A stretch of 64,000 nt of DNA from Adenanthera pavonina (GCA_026686845.1 JAIVEN010000012.1:14758501-14822500), one strand, 5' to 3'; shown: positions 25,701 to 38,462, counted from the stretch's first letter. Notes: generated by a model from the sequence alone, not told the origin. Program-made: numbers and translations.

Positions 25701-27397
25701 TCATAAAAGTTTAAAATATTTGTTGGATCAGAAGGAGTTGAACATGAGGCAAAGGTGTTGGGTTGAGTTCCTGGTAGACTATGAGTTTGCTTTGAAGTAT
25801 CATCTTAGGAAAGCCAATGTTGTGGTGGATATGTTGAGTAGAAAATCGATCCATATGGCCACAATGATGATAACATAGCAACAGTTGCTAGAAAGCCTGA
25901 GAGATATGAAGTTATTCACTAATATCTATCCTGGAGTACTAGTAATGAGTTCCATCAGTGTATCAAGTGATTTATTGAGGAACATTTGCTATGCTAAGAT
26001 GGAGGATGACTATCTTTTGGGCATTTAGGAACAAATTGAAATGGCGGAGACCCAAGACTTTGATATTCTAGAGGATGGTATTATCCAGCACCATGGCATA
26101 TTTGTGTGCCAAATGTTGTGGGATTGCTAGAAATTATTTTGGAGGAAGCTCATAAGAGCAGGTACACTCTTCACCCAGGTACCACTAAGATATACCAGGA
26201 TTTGAAGCATGGTTATTGGTGGCCAAGTATGAAAGAGGATATCATAGAGTATATGGCAAGATGTCTAATCTGTCAAAAGGTAAAGATTGAGCACCAATTG
26301 CCTGTAGCTATGTTGCAACCTTTAGAGATCCTGGAGTAGAAATGGGATAGTGTTTCCATGAATTTTGCGATGGGATTACCGAGGACATCTTCAGGACACA
26401 ATAGAATATGGGTCAATGTGGATGGGTTGACGAAGTCAGCCCATTTTCTTCCAATTCGGGAGACTATTTTGATAGAGAAATTGGCTTAGTTGTATTGAAT
26501 GAGATTGAGAGGCTGCATGGAGTCCCGATGAATATTGTGTAAGATAGAGATCCTAAGTTTACATCTAGACTTTAGAAATATTATTAGAAGGCCATGGGTA
26601 TGAAATTGAGTTTATGTACTGCTTATCACCCTCAATCTGATGAGCAGACTAAAAGAACTATTCAGACTCTGGAGGACATGCTGCGTGTATGTGTTCTGGA
26701 AAACAAAGGCAAGTTGGAATAGTTTCTACCATTGGTTGAATTTGCCTACAACAACAGTTTTCACTCAAGTTTACAAATGACTCTGTATGAAGCATTGTAT
26801 AGCACGAAGTGCAGATCACCGTTGTGTTGGGTTGAACTCGGTGAAAGGAGTCTTTTGGATCCAGATATTGTGGATCAAACCTCTCAATAAATAGAGATTA
26901 TTTGTTAGAAGCTTCTTACTACTCAGAGTCGGTAGAAGAGTTATGTGCACAAGAAGAGGAGACAATTAGAGTTTGATGCGGGAGATCATGTGATTTTGAA
27001 GGTCACTCTTACTACTGGTGTTGGAAGATAGATTCGAGCTAAGAAGCTTACTCCGCGGTATATGGGTTTATACCAAATTCTGGAACAAATTGGGCCAGTA
27101 GTGTATCGAGTGGCGCTATTGCCAAATCTTGCTGGATTGCATGATGTTTTCCACATGTCTGAACTCAAGAAGTATCATCCGGATCCATCTCATATAATTG
27201 ATGATGAGGTAATTCAAGTACGAGAGGATCTAACTTTTGAGGTTAAACCATTACAAATTCTTGATGTAAAGGAAAAACAGTTGAGGAATAAGACCATTAA
27301 GTTGATAAAGGTCCTATGGAACGGCTTGACATCCAATGATGTCACGTGGGAGACAAAAGAATACATGCAAAGGAAGTATCCAGAGATCTTTGTTTGA
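22756..27397 (+). pseudogene. Gypsy gag-pol (element C), heavily decayed
   Basis: Start taken at ATG 22756 (MSHRGRQTNNDLMRQMHEML), matching the likely start of the young copy at 58737. The frame can be followed to a chromodomain-like end at 27397 (DVTWETKEYMQRKYPEIFV) with many stops and frameshifts. Recognisable parts: gag (KLEKKAKHW at about 23160); a Gly/Arg-rich linker and a damaged zinc knuckle (23640-23950); protease with the catalytic motif changed to FNLSTSHSF (about 24080); RT pieces including a changed active site FINDILIYSK (about 25065-25090) where a second Asp is expected; RNase H (25490-25750); integrase zinc part (HPGTTKIYQDLKHGYWWPSM...CLICQK, about 26175-26280); and DDE pieces to 26800. 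Loss of catalytic residues and roughly even decay indicate an old, dead copy. Confidence 0.9.
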
Positions 27398-27432
27398 GGT
27401 AAGAGTTGAAATTTCAAGGATAAAATTTTTAT

Positions 27433-27445
27433 AAGGAGGGGAGAG
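27433..27445 (+). other. Polypurine tract of element C
   Basis: AAGGAGGGGAGAG immediately before the 3' LTR start TGTAACACCC; the expected plus-strand priming site. Confidence 0.8.
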
Positions 27446-28840
27446 TGTAACACCCTTTATGACATCTTTCTTGGTATTGTGTTCAGAATTAGAGGAAATA
27501 GAACAGAGAAAGGCTGAAGTAGAGAAAAATTGATCTCCATACAATGACTTGGAGCAAGGGCGACACGGTAAGAAGAGCTCCTAAATGAGGTTTCCGGGTG
27601 GAAGCACCAGTGCCGTGGTGAACTTACTCGGAGCTACGATGAGAATTGAGTTTTTTGTTTAAATCCGGATCATTTCAGTCGGATGAATGAAGGAGAAATG
27701 GAGGAGAAACATGGGAGCTCTGCTAGGGTTTGAAGATTTCAGCCATTAGAAGTGTTTTCCAACGTCCAAGAGCTTGGATTCAAATTGGCAAGTGATTTCT
27801 ACTCCTCCCTCTCTATTTTCTTTGGTTAAACTTGGTTTTCAGTTATAAGTTAAGATTTCCAGTTTGGGCCGAAATCCACCAATTGAAATGGATGAAATGG
27901 GGTTAAGGAAGTGTGCTTTGGTGTTCTTATTGCTTAGGTGTGAGTTTTGAAGGGTATATGCATTATGTGAGCTTAACCCTAGGTTGTTTCTGGTTAAGGC
28001 TCTTGGGAATCAGAAGTATATTTGGTTGAGTAGTGTTTGAATGGTTCCTAGGAGTTTATTGATGCATGAAAGGGGTGTTGGAATCTTGGGTTAGGCCTAA
28101 AGTGGTTGAATTGTGATGTTTGGTTATTGGTATATTATGCTAATTGAAGAATTGTGGCATTATGAAGGTTATTTGGTAGCCTGAGAGGGGTTCAAGCCTA
28201 TTGGGCAACTCGAGAAGTTCGTGGAATCCACATGTGTGGTATTGTCACTTGAGGTAATCAGGTGTTTGTTTGTATTGTATTGTTTATATTATATAATGGT
28301 ACGTATGTTTGTGTATATATACATGTTTCTTTCAAACCACGATATTAATGTGTTTCTTGTACTATTTTCTACATATCGTGGTATGCACACAGCTAGGTGA
28401 TGATTATGATTATGATGAGGATTACATATGTGATGATGATATTGACATGATATGGCATGATGCATAGCATGATATTGAGATCATGATGATTATTATATGA
28501 TGATACATGAGCATCACCACACCACATTGTAAGATTGTAATATATAGTTGATCGGGTTGTGATGATGTGATGATGATATGATATAAGATAATATATATGT
28601 TAAGGAGGATAAGGATGGAATATATATATTAGGCAGGATAAGGATGGGATCCCTGCATGGAAGACATGCATTCCATTCATTTCACATTGCATTCATGAAT
28701 TGTATGAGATATATGTATATATGTGTGTGTGTGTGTGTGTAGTTGTTCTCGGTTATTGAGACACTATCTCACACCCCTCCCCATGAACTAACATTTCAGG
28801 TAATGATTCTGGCACTAGTCCAGAGAAGAAGAGAAAGTAG

Positions 28841-29632
28841 TGGTGAATCAAGTATTTTGATGATTCCAAACCAATCTTTAAGAGCTTGGAGTAAAGAAAT
28901 CAAAGGTGCACAAAATGTTTCAAGTGAAAGAATTCTGGAGAAATCAGTGCAAGAATAGATGTAGAATGTTTAGTAATGTTTTAACTTGAGTAAAAGACTT
29001 TGATTTGGTGAAAAGATGTTTTAAAACCTTAATTCTATGTTAATTCATGGAATGTTTGAAAAACACCCACCAACAAATGAAGTTTGAAAGGTTTATACAG
29101 ATCTGCCGTTTTGAAAATTTGAACTTTGGCTTTGGAAATTTGAATTTCATATTGAAAATGAATAAGTCTGAAAAGAGACTTCTCTCATAGATGAATTTTG
29201 TATTCCGAAATTCGTACTTTAACCTATGTTTGAAAGAGTTTGAAAAGAGCGCTTCTCTGACAAACGAACTTTGATGTTAAAAATTCGAATTTCAGACAAA
29301 ATGTAACTTATGAAAATTGAAAAATTCATCTGAGAATATGTCAAAGTTCATCTAAAAAGAAGTTTAAAAAAGAGATTTAAAATTGCCCACTGATAGACAA
29401 ACTTTGAACATAAAAATTAAAATTTCATAAACAAAGCTTATGAGTTTGTTGTGTTGATATGTTGACATACGAATGATAATATTCAGAAATTCAAACTTTA
29501 AAGTAAGTCTGAAAAGAGGTCTATCTAACAGACAAACTTTGCCCTTTGCTTTTTTCACTTTCTTGACATTTTGCAGAAAATTTTTAGTCTTCCCAATTCA
29601 CCCTCCCTCTTGGGAAGCCAGCTTATCTAACA
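28841..29632 (+). repeat. 5' LTR of element B, short form
   Basis: 792 bp, TGGTGAATCAAG to TATCTAACA. Compared with the 1663-bp solo LTR (4798-6460), about 870 bp are missing between the ACAAACTTTGCCCTTT region (29530-29550) and the CTTGACATTTTGCAGAAAA block. The missing part contains the TATA box and the start of the transcript. Confidence 0.9.
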
Positions 29633-29634
29633 AG

Positions 29635-29646
29635 TGGTATCAGAGC
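29635..29646 (+). other. Primer binding site of element B
   Basis: TGGTATCAGAGC two bases after the LTR end CTAACA; complementary to initiator tRNA-Met. Confidence 0.95.
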
Positions 29647-32600
29647 CTGGTTTCCAAATCAAAGGATTTTACAAATGGCTGGTTTTGGAGAAAGTATACT
29701 ACCAGAGGGAAATAACACAAATAGAGCACCTGGCTTTAGTGGAAAACATTATGGTTACTGGAAGATGAGGATGCAATTCTATCTCCAATCCATTGATCTG
29801 GACATCTGGTCCGTCATCCAGAAGGGAGAGTTTGCTCTAATGGTATTAGAGGATGATGGGAAATACAGAGAGAAGTTAGAAGCTGAATGGAACGAGGAAG
29901 ATAAAAGAAGAGTCTTGTTGAACTTGAAGGCAAAACACTGCTTGGTCAGTGCATTGAATCAAGACGAATTCTACAGGGTCTCACAGTGCTCTACTGCCAA
30001 GGAAATGTGGGACACCTTGTAAATTGCTCACGAAGGAAAAACTGGTGTAAGAGAAAACAAATTGAACACCTGCATAGGTGAATATGAAAGCTTTAGGATG
30101 GCAGAAGGAGAAAGTGCAAAAGTGTTACAGAAGAGATTCACCCTCATTATGAATCAACTGAAGAGTCTGGGCAAAGAGTACACTCAAACAGAAAAAGTTA
30201 GAAAGATCCTCAGAGCTCTTCCTCTGGAGTGGCAACCCAAAGTAATAGCAAAAGAGGAAGCTAGAAGAGAATCAATGGCATCTATCATATCCCTCTTCAG
30301 TAGCCTCGAGGAATATGAAGGAAAGATAAAGGCTCTCAAAGAGGCTAGACAAGACAGAAAGAAGAAGGGTCTTGCTCTGAAAGCTGCTGAGGAGAAAGAA
30401 GAAGAGTCTGACGCTAGAGATGAGTTAGATGAAGAAACTCTGGCTATGATGGTCAGAAAATTTGGAAGATTTTATAACAGGAAAAGAAGTAAGAAGTTCT
30501 TCAAGAAAGGAGCAACTGGAGATAGTAAGAAGAAGGAAAAGAACTAGTAACCTGCTACGAATGCAAGAAGCAGCGACACATTAAATGGGATTGCCCACAA
30601 TTCCTCAAGAAGTAGGAAAGAGAAAAGAAAGTTGTAGACAAAGTCAAGAAGAAAAGAGCTTCCATCTCATCAATCTGGGGCAACAGCTCAAATGAGGAAG
30701 AAGATGATGAAGAAGAGATTGCCAACATCTGTCTGATGGCTCTTGCATTTCAAGAAGCTGAAACTCCATCGAACAGTGATCAAGAGGATGACGTATATGA
30801 ATCTGAACCTTCCTATTCTGAATTACTGGATGCATTTCATGAATTGCATGATGAATTTGTCAAGACTTCCAAAGAACTTAAGCAAGCCTAGAAAAAGATT
30901 AACAAACTAGAATCTCAATGCAACATCTCTGAAACTGCTTCTCTGCATATTGAATCTGCTTGCTGTAAATCATGCATTGAGTTGAAACAAACTAATGACT
31001 ATCTAGTAAAAAGCATGTCTAGACGCACTAAAGTAAAAGTCATGTTGTTTGCTTTAATGGGAAGTCAAAGAATATCATAGGGAAAAGTTGGACTTGGCTA
31101 TGATCCTTATGCTATAAAAGAAAAGATTAGGAAGAAAAATCAGAATGTGTACATGAGACATTTTATGCATGCTAGTGGCAATGGAAAGCAAGATCATATG
31201 TCACATCACATTGAATCGTATAATCAACCAAGGCATGCAAAACAAAAATATTATCTGCATTATTTTCTTCCTGCTTCTCAATCCAGCAGTCTCTTTACTA
31301 CCTGTCACTTCTGTAACAAGAAGGGACATATTTCCTGTTCATGTGCTTTAAAGAAAAATGGACTTGACAGAAAGGTTAAATGGGTTCCCAAAGGTATATC
31401 TGTATCTAGGGAAAAGACTACTAATAGAAAAGGACCCAAGCAAATTTAGGTACCTAAAAGGAAAATATGAACTTTGTCTTATAGGTTTGTCTTAAGCTAG
31501 AAAGAGCAACAAATGGTATATGGAAATGTTTGCTCAAGTCATATAACTATTGATAAGGAGAAGTTCATCATCCTTAGAGACAAGAAAGGAAGAAAGGTGA
31601 CCTTTGGAGGTGATCAGTATGGCAAAATAGTTGACATTGGCATTGTGGGGAAGAATCCTGAAACATCCATTGAAGAAGTGTTGTTTGTAATTGGCCTCAA
31701 CCACAGTTTGCTAAGTGTGAATTAGACATGTGACAAAGGAAACTGGGTACTGTTTGACTCAAAATTCTGTCTGGTCATCAGAAAAAGTGATCACAAAGTA
31801 ATCCTCAAAGCTCAAAGGGATGATAACTACTATACTATTGATCTTTATGAACTTCCTCCATTAGATTCTGTTTGCTTGATTAGTCAGGATAATGATAGTT
31901 GGTTATGGCATAGAAGATTAGCTTATGTTAACATGAATCAACTTTCGAAACTGGTTAAAAATGAGTTAGTCATTGGCCTACCAAAAATCACTTTTGAAAA
32001 AGACAAAGAATGTGATGCATGCCTAAAAGGAAAACAAATCAAATCTTCTTTCAAATCTAAAAACGTAGTCACCACAACTAGACCACTAGAATTACTACAT
32101 ATGGATCTGATTGGTCCATCTAGGGTAAAAAGCATTGGTGAAAATCTGTATATGTTTGTAATTGTGGATGATTACTCTAGATTTGCCTGGACATTATTTA
32201 TTTCCTCTAAGAATGATATGTTTGATGCATTTGTAACCTTAGCTAAGAAAATGCAAAATGAGAAAGGTATTTCTATTGTGTCTATCAGGTCAGATCATGG
32301 AGGAGAGTTTGAGAATTCATACTTCCTGGAGTACTGTGATGAGCATGGACTTGATCACAACTTCTCAGCTCCAAGAACTCCTCAACAAAATGGAGTAATG
32401 GAAAGGAAGAACAGAACAATTAGAGAGATGGCTAGAGCAATGCTGAATGAAAAGGAACTCTCTCAAGTATTCTGGGCTGATGCAGTAAACATAGCAAGCG
32501 ACATTATAAATAGAGCCTACATTAGACCAATCCTTAGGAAGACTCCTTATGAGTTGTACAAAGGAAGAAAGTCAAATCTCTCACATCTACATGTATTCAG

Positions 32601-33576
32601 GTACAAGTGCTTCATCCAAAACAATGGAAAAGAGAATCTGGTTAAGCTTGATGCCAAATGTGATGAAGGTATATTTCTGGGCTATTCTAGTAGAAGTAAG
32701 GCATATAGAGTTTTTAATAAAAAGTTTAAATTAGTAGAAGAATCTGTGCATATAGTATTCATTGAAAATGAAACTGTTTCCAAACATGTCACTGATGAGG
32801 ATGATCTTATTTCAAATTTTAAAAATTTAGATCTTTCTGATGAAGGTAAAATTAAACCTCCAAAAATATCTGAATCTATTGACATAGAGGAAGATATTTA
32901 GGAGAAAGACTTTGAGGATGAATATAATGAATACATGTCTCAAGAACTCCCTAGAGCTTGGAGATATCAAAGGAATCATCCTGTTGATCAAGTAATAGGG
33001 GATGTTCAAGAGAAAATTAAAACCAAAAAATAGTTAAGGGATCAAATGATAAACTGTGCTTTTATTTCTCAAATTGAACCGAAATGTACTGATGAATACT
33101 GGATTTTAGCTATGCAAAATGATTTGAATCAGTTTGAAAGAAATCAAGTTTGGGATTTAGTGCCCAGACCCAAAAATCATCCTGTCATTGGCACTAAATG
33201 GGTTTTTAGAAATAAGCTTGATGAATATGGATTAATAATCAGAAATAAAGCTAGACTGGTTACCAAAGGATATAATCAAGAAGAAGGAATTGATTTTGAA
33301 GAAACCTTTGCTCCAGTGGCTAGATTAGAAGCAATTAGAATTCTGTTAGCATATGCATGCATGAAAAATATTATGTTATATCAAATAGATGTGAAGAGTG
33401 CTTTTCTTAATGGATATATCATGAAAGAAGTTTATATTGACAAACCTCCAGGCTTTGAGGACTCTACAAAATCAAATCATGTTTATAAACTGAAGAAAGC
33501 TCTTTACAATTTAAAACAAGCCCCTAGAGCATGGTATGAAAGATTAAGTAATTTCTAACTAAAAAAGGGTTCAACA

Positions 33577-34015
33577 TGTAACGTCCGGCCGCTATTCAGG
33601 ATTGACGACTGTCCCCACAAACCAACACAAGCCTTTTCGGTGTGCTTTGTCCTCACTCACACACCTCCTTCCCAGGAGGTCACCCATCCCACAATTACTC
33701 CAGGTCAAGCACGCTTAGCTGAGGAGTTCTTTAGGGATAGGCTACCGAAAAGGTAGATGCACCTTGTTGGTATAGGTAGTACCTATCAATTCCTTTAAGC
33801 TATCCTTAACCGTATAGTCCCATACCTATACAGTCTCTGGATCCCTCTCGTTCTGGTATGTATTCGATTCATCCATGTGCCCCTCCCGCTTAGAAGCCTG
33901 CCAGGAGCCTTTCCTTATCGGTGCCTCATTACTTTCTCCTCATTACTTTATCTGAAGCCCCACTATTCTTGCACCGACGATCGCTCCCCGCCCTCGTCAG
34001 CGCCCGGATGTCACA
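33577..34015. mobile_element. Cassandra TRIM solo LTR with 5S rRNA-like segment
   Basis: A 439-bp insertion starting TGTAACGTCC and ending GGATGTCACA, flanked by a perfect CAACA duplication (33572-33576, 34016-34020), inside the RT gene of element B. The plus strand contains TTCCCAGGAGGTCACCCATC and GCACGCTTAGCT, the complement of conserved parts of plant 5S rRNA. That is the hallmark of Cassandra, a non-coding terminal-repeat retrotransposon in miniature. No internal region remains, so it is a solo LTR. It is GC-richer than its surroundings. Confidence 0.9.
33667..33731 (-). ncRNA. 5S rRNA-derived segment of Cassandra
   Basis: On the minus strand this reads from AGAACTCCTCAGCTAAGCGTGC to GATGGGTGACCTCCTGGGAA. 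It covers the internal control region known in 5S genes for RNA polymerase III, with several changes and a missing 5' part of the gene. It is not a genuine 5S rRNA gene. Confidence 0.75.
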
Positions 34016-35039
34016 CAACAGAGGAAAAGTAGATACAACTTTATTCACTAAGAAAGAAAATAAAGATTTACTTATTGTTCAAATCTATATTGATGATATT
34101 ATATTTGGTACTACTAATGAATCTCTTTGCAAGAATTTTTTCTAAGTTAATGCAGGGAGAATTCGAAATGTCCATGATGGGTGAGCTCAACTTCTTCCTT
34201 GGATTGGAAATCAAGCAGTGTGATAATGGTATCTTTCTCAATCAATCCAAGTATCTGAAAGAATTGCTAAAAAAGTTTTTGGAATGAAGATTGCTAAGCT
34301 AATGGGAACACCTATGGCTACTGCAACCAAACTGGATATGGATGAAGAGGGCAAAATGTTTGACCTAACCAAATATAGAAGAATGATTGAATCTCTGCTA
34401 TACTTAACTGCCAGCAGAGCTGACATTATGTTCAGTGTCTACATGTGTGCAAGATTCCAATCATGCTTTAAAGAAACCCATGTAACTACTGTGAAACGTA
34501 TTTTCAGATATCTAATTGGAATATCACAGATGGGTCTTTGGTATCCTAAGGGCAATGGAGAAGATTTGAAAGGATACACTAATGCTGACTTTGCAGGATC
34601 TAAAACTGACAGAAAAAGTGCAAGTGGAACATGTCAGTTTCTTGAAGGATCCTTGGTTTCATGGTTTAGTAGGAAGCAAAATAGTATGGCCTTATCCATA
34701 GCAGAAGCTGAATATGTTGTAGCTGGAAGCTATTGTGCTCAAGTCTTCTGGATGAAGCAGCAGGTTAAAGATCTTGAGACTGAGATAAAAGAAATACCTA
34801 TAATATGTGACAACCAAAGTGCCATTAACATCACAAAGAATCCAGTCATGTATTCAAGGACGAAACATATTGAAGTTAGGCGCTACTTCATAAGAGATCA
34901 TATTCTGAAAGGAGAGATCAGATTAGAATATATCCCTAAAGAAGATCAAGTTGCTGACATCTTCACAAAGCCTCTTTCAGAAGATAGGCATTGTAAAATT
35001 AGGAGAGAATTAGATATGGTAAATCCCAATGAACTGTAA

Positions 35040-36036
35040 GTAAATTTCTATATCAATCTATTTTAGAATTTCTGACATTGATTTAATTCTAATTTTAGCA
35101 TCAAAGAAAGTTTAATGTAAGTTGCAGGTGCTCCTCATGAGTTTAAATGATAGTAGATCTGAAAAATGGAGCAAATCAGAATGGAACAATCAAAAGGAGA
35201 AGCAGACAGCAAGAAATCTGAGTTCTAGATCCATTCTATAAGTTTTTAAAGTTGAAATTTGCATTTTAGTTGTGTGTTAGATGAATTTCCTTGATAAATT
35301 ATGTTTTTGAACAAGTCAACATACTCAACATTCGAATTTAGATGCCCATCAGACGAATTTCAGATTGGTTTACATTGTAACAGTTCTCGATGGTCCCTTA
35401 AAATTTGTCTGTTGGTCTTTGAAAGTTCAAATTTTCAAAAATAAAAGTTTCAATGTTATCTTTGTCCAACATGATGATTATAAATATGTCTGTTTCCTAA
35501 ACATATGCATGTTGGAGAACTTTTACGAAGTGTAGAAATTCGAATTTTTGATTCAAAATTCATCTCTTGAAACATGCTCACAATGTTGAATCTCTGAAAG
35601 ATGAACTTTCATATATATAATTCGTCTGTTGTTTATTGTATTGGTTGTTGCTTATTGCCTGCTCTTCAAAATTTGAACTTTACTGAAACAAAGTTCATCT
35701 GTTCATCTTGTGCTACTTGGACCTAGACTTTGTTAGACGAACTTTCATAAGATAATTCATCTATCGGTAAGCCTTGCTAAATGGTTTATCTTATAACTAC
35801 TTGAAGTTTGAATTTTGACCCCTCAAAATTCGTCTGTCAAGCTATTACACTCGTTAAAACTGATAGTTTTCCTCTAAACAGATGCAACCTTATTCATCTC
35901 TTCTCTGAGCCTGTTCAAATTCTCTCTTTAATGCTCTTCAATTATGACCGTAAATCTTAATTTCCCACCGTTTAAACTCCTTCTCACATCTTATAAGCTC
36001 ATTCTCAGCTTCATTCTGAAACATTCATCCATGAAA
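35040..36036. other. Spacer between pol and ORF3 of element B
   Basis: About 1 kb without a coding frame. From 35270 to 35840 it holds repeated AGACGAA/TTCGTCTG-type and ATTCGAAT/AAATTTGAA-type words similar to the LTR array. Collinear with 11543-12539 in element A. Confidence 0.6.
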
Positions 36037-38156
36037 ATGGCATGAGTAAAGATTCCAGAAGTTGGAAAGGGAGAGGCATGACCAAAGAGAACAGTTAAAT
36101 CCCAATATGCCTCAAAGGAGGGTGAAAAACCGAAGAGAAAAGCCGAATCAAGCAAGGAAACTCCCTCCAAATGATAGAAAACAACTCCAAAGGCTGAATT
36201 AAAGAAAGCTAGACCTTTTTCACTGAAGAAAATAGAGCCTTCGATTCCTGTTCTTGCTGCTGCTGCTTCCACTTGCTCCTTCAGTACTAAATCTGGAGAA
36301 TACTAACTCACAACAATGCCATTATGGAGCACTCCTTAGATTCAGGAGGAATACTCTACTAAATTTGTGATTAAAAAGGCAATCAAGCCTTATTGTGTGA
36401 ACATGGAAGATTTCTTATTCTCTAACAATTTTGATGCTGGATTATGGATGCTGAGATATAAGAATCTGTTAGAGATACTAGAGAGGTATGAGGATGAAGT
36501 GGTTAAGACATGGTATTCCTCTTTGAAGTACAATAGCAAGAAGAAGATGTGGGAGGCCAATTTGAGATCAAGTACCATCTGGCTCACAAATGAAACTTTT
36601 AATAAAGTATTTGAAATTCCAGGGCAAGACGACCTTAAGATTGACATAACTGCCCCAGGATATATGGATAAGGTAGAGACTGCTGATGAAGAAGGTGGCC
36701 CCTTTCTAAACTACAAGGAGAGCACAATTCTGATCACATTGTTCAGAAGAAAGGAGAATAGGCCATCAATAAACTTGCTGAAGCCCATTGACCTCAGTGC
36801 TCAAGTAAGGATCCTATACTACATAGTGTCTAGGATTATCTTCAACAAAGGAGGTAGCTTCAATTTGATCACAAGGGCAGAGGCACATGTAATGGTAGCA
36901 ATCATGTATGGGAAGCTTATCAACATGGGACATATCATACTCCAACGCATGATCAAGGCAAGGGATCAGGGGAAAGACTCTACACTCCCTTACGCAGCTA
37001 TCATTTCCAAGATTCTACAATATGCTAGAATTCAGCACCTTGAGAAGGGGAAAGGGAAGCCCACTGAGATTTTCAAGGAAGAGGAGCTACAAAGAATGGG
37101 GATTAAAAGAAAAGATAGAAGATGGATTGGGAAGGAAGCAGGTAAAACTTGAAGATCTCTTCTTTGATGAAGATGCCTTCCTACAGCAAGAAGGTACCTT
37201 TGAGGCTCCTGCAAGACCTACACCTCAGCCTTCTCAACCTGTCCCATCTCCATCTCTGCCTACTCACATTCCATCTACTCCCTCCTCTCGTGCCAAGCCA
37301 ACCAAGATCACTGAGTTGTATGATAGATTGTCTATACTCATACTAAGCATCAGGGATGAGCAAAATGCCAAGTTTGCTCATCTGCAAGATCAAATCCACC
37401 AGTTCACCAAGAACATGAAAGTGGTTGCTAATGCATATGAAGACATTCAGAATGTCATTCCTGCCACATCAGCTCCACCTCAGCCAAGATTCTCTGAGTC
37501 TGCTAAGTCTCCAACTCCTGAGCCTCTAAGCCCCTTTGAGCTAGCCTCTTCTGAGCATGATGATGCTGTAGATGATACTGAGATTGCTGGTATATTGAGC
37601 ACACAAAGTCCTGGTCCTCCCTTGGACTATGGCATGGAAGAAGAAGGCCCTCAGGATTCAAAGCTCTCATGACCCCATTCTAGCAAATACTCAAGAGTCA
37701 ATCCTGTCCTAGCAAGAATCTGAGCAAGTAGAAAGATTAGTGGCAGCCATCTCCACTTCACCATTCATGCAGGCTGCCCTAAATGAAGAAAGAAGCATTG
37801 TGCCTTTTGTTAATTTGGAAGCCATTACACACAATGCTCTCTTGCAAGCTCAGAGAAGAAGGCTTGAAGAAATGTTTCCTCTTCCTGCTCCCTCATCTGC
37901 TACATATTATGGTTTCTCGGAGGAAAGAAGGGCACAATTGCTAGTTACAAGGCAAGAAATTTTTGAACTTCTTGAGATTTCTGATGATGAAGATGAAGAC
38001 ACAAGTTCTAAAGTTTCTGGGTCCTTGCCAAAGCCCAATCCAAAAATGCCATTTGTCCTTGTGCCTCTTCAAGCTATTCCAGTGTCTCAGATCCCTCCTC
38101 CTGCTGATTTTGTTCACCTTCTTGATGATGTCAAAAAGGGGGAGAAAAGTGAGTAA
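36037..38156 (+). pseudogene. Sirevirus ORF3 (env-like position), broken
   Basis: The frame from ATG 36037 is collinear with the ORF3 start of element A but has early TGA/TAG codons. It is open from 36367 to 37152 (VIKKAIKPYC...KEAGKT) with SSTIWLTNETFNKVFEIPG and FLNYKESTILITLFRRKENR. A one-base shift near 37135 moves it to the block 37022-37672: an acidic stretch (LEDLFFDEDAFL), a Pro/Ser-rich linker (PSQPVPSPSLPTHIPSTPSS), a probable coiled coil around DEQNAKFAHLQDQIHQFTKN, then a Pro- and Asp/Glu-rich tail. A last open block, 37740-38156, ends DDVKKGEKSE. The central part resembles the putative plant transposon protein family (PF20167-type). No signal peptide or membrane helix is evident. 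Env-like is a positional label only. Confidence 0.75.
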
Positions 38157-38462
38157 ACTGGAACTGGAAGTCTGCTGCAGAGCATTCAGGAAAATCCTAC
38201 AGCAAGAAGATCAAGTCAAAGAAAAAGTAATTAGAACCTATGCTTGGGTCCTCTTGTAATGTTGTATTATGTTTCTGTTGATTGTGTATTGTGTGTTTGT
38301 ATTTTGTAATGTTTTGCATTGTTGTTTCTTGTAAAGTGACATTTGATGAAATGAAATAATACCTTGATTGCAATGAACTGTTCTTGTTGGATTTTTAATG
38401 AGCTAATAAATCTTTTGACTTGATCTACTATACATGATATCTTCTGGATTATAATGCATATG

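Larger units (their letters stand above)
29675..35039 (+). pseudogene. Copia gag-pol polyprotein (element B), interrupted
   Basis: Start ATG 29675 (MAGFGESILPEGNNTNRAPG). Gag runs to about 30550 with one stop after TAKEMWDTL. A first knuckle (CYECKKQRHIKWDC, H and C present) lies near 30560 and a second CCHC (CHFCNKKGHISCSC) near 31300. Protease is damaged around 31500. Integrase is open at 31876-32901: zinc part WHRRLAYVN...CDACLKGK, D of HMDLIGP, D of RSDHGGEF, E of GVMERKNR. RT starts in the open block 33046-33558 (IDVKSAFLNGY), is cut by a 439-bp Cassandra LTR, and resumes at 34021 with the active site IYIDDIIFG. RNase H in 34284-35039 has NADFAGSK, the E of AEAEYV, CDNQSAINITKN and ADIFTKPLS. 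Stops and one insertion prevent a full polyprotein, but the integrase block is still open over 341 codons. Confidence 0.92.

Noticed and set aside
33667..33731. Genuine 5S rRNA gene
   Set aside because: Only the central and 3' conserved parts are present, with changes, and they sit inside a TG...CA element with a CAACA duplication; this is Cassandra.
36037..38156. True envelope gene in the Sirevirus
   Set aside because: Position fits the env-like label, but no signal peptide, furin-type site or membrane helix is visible.
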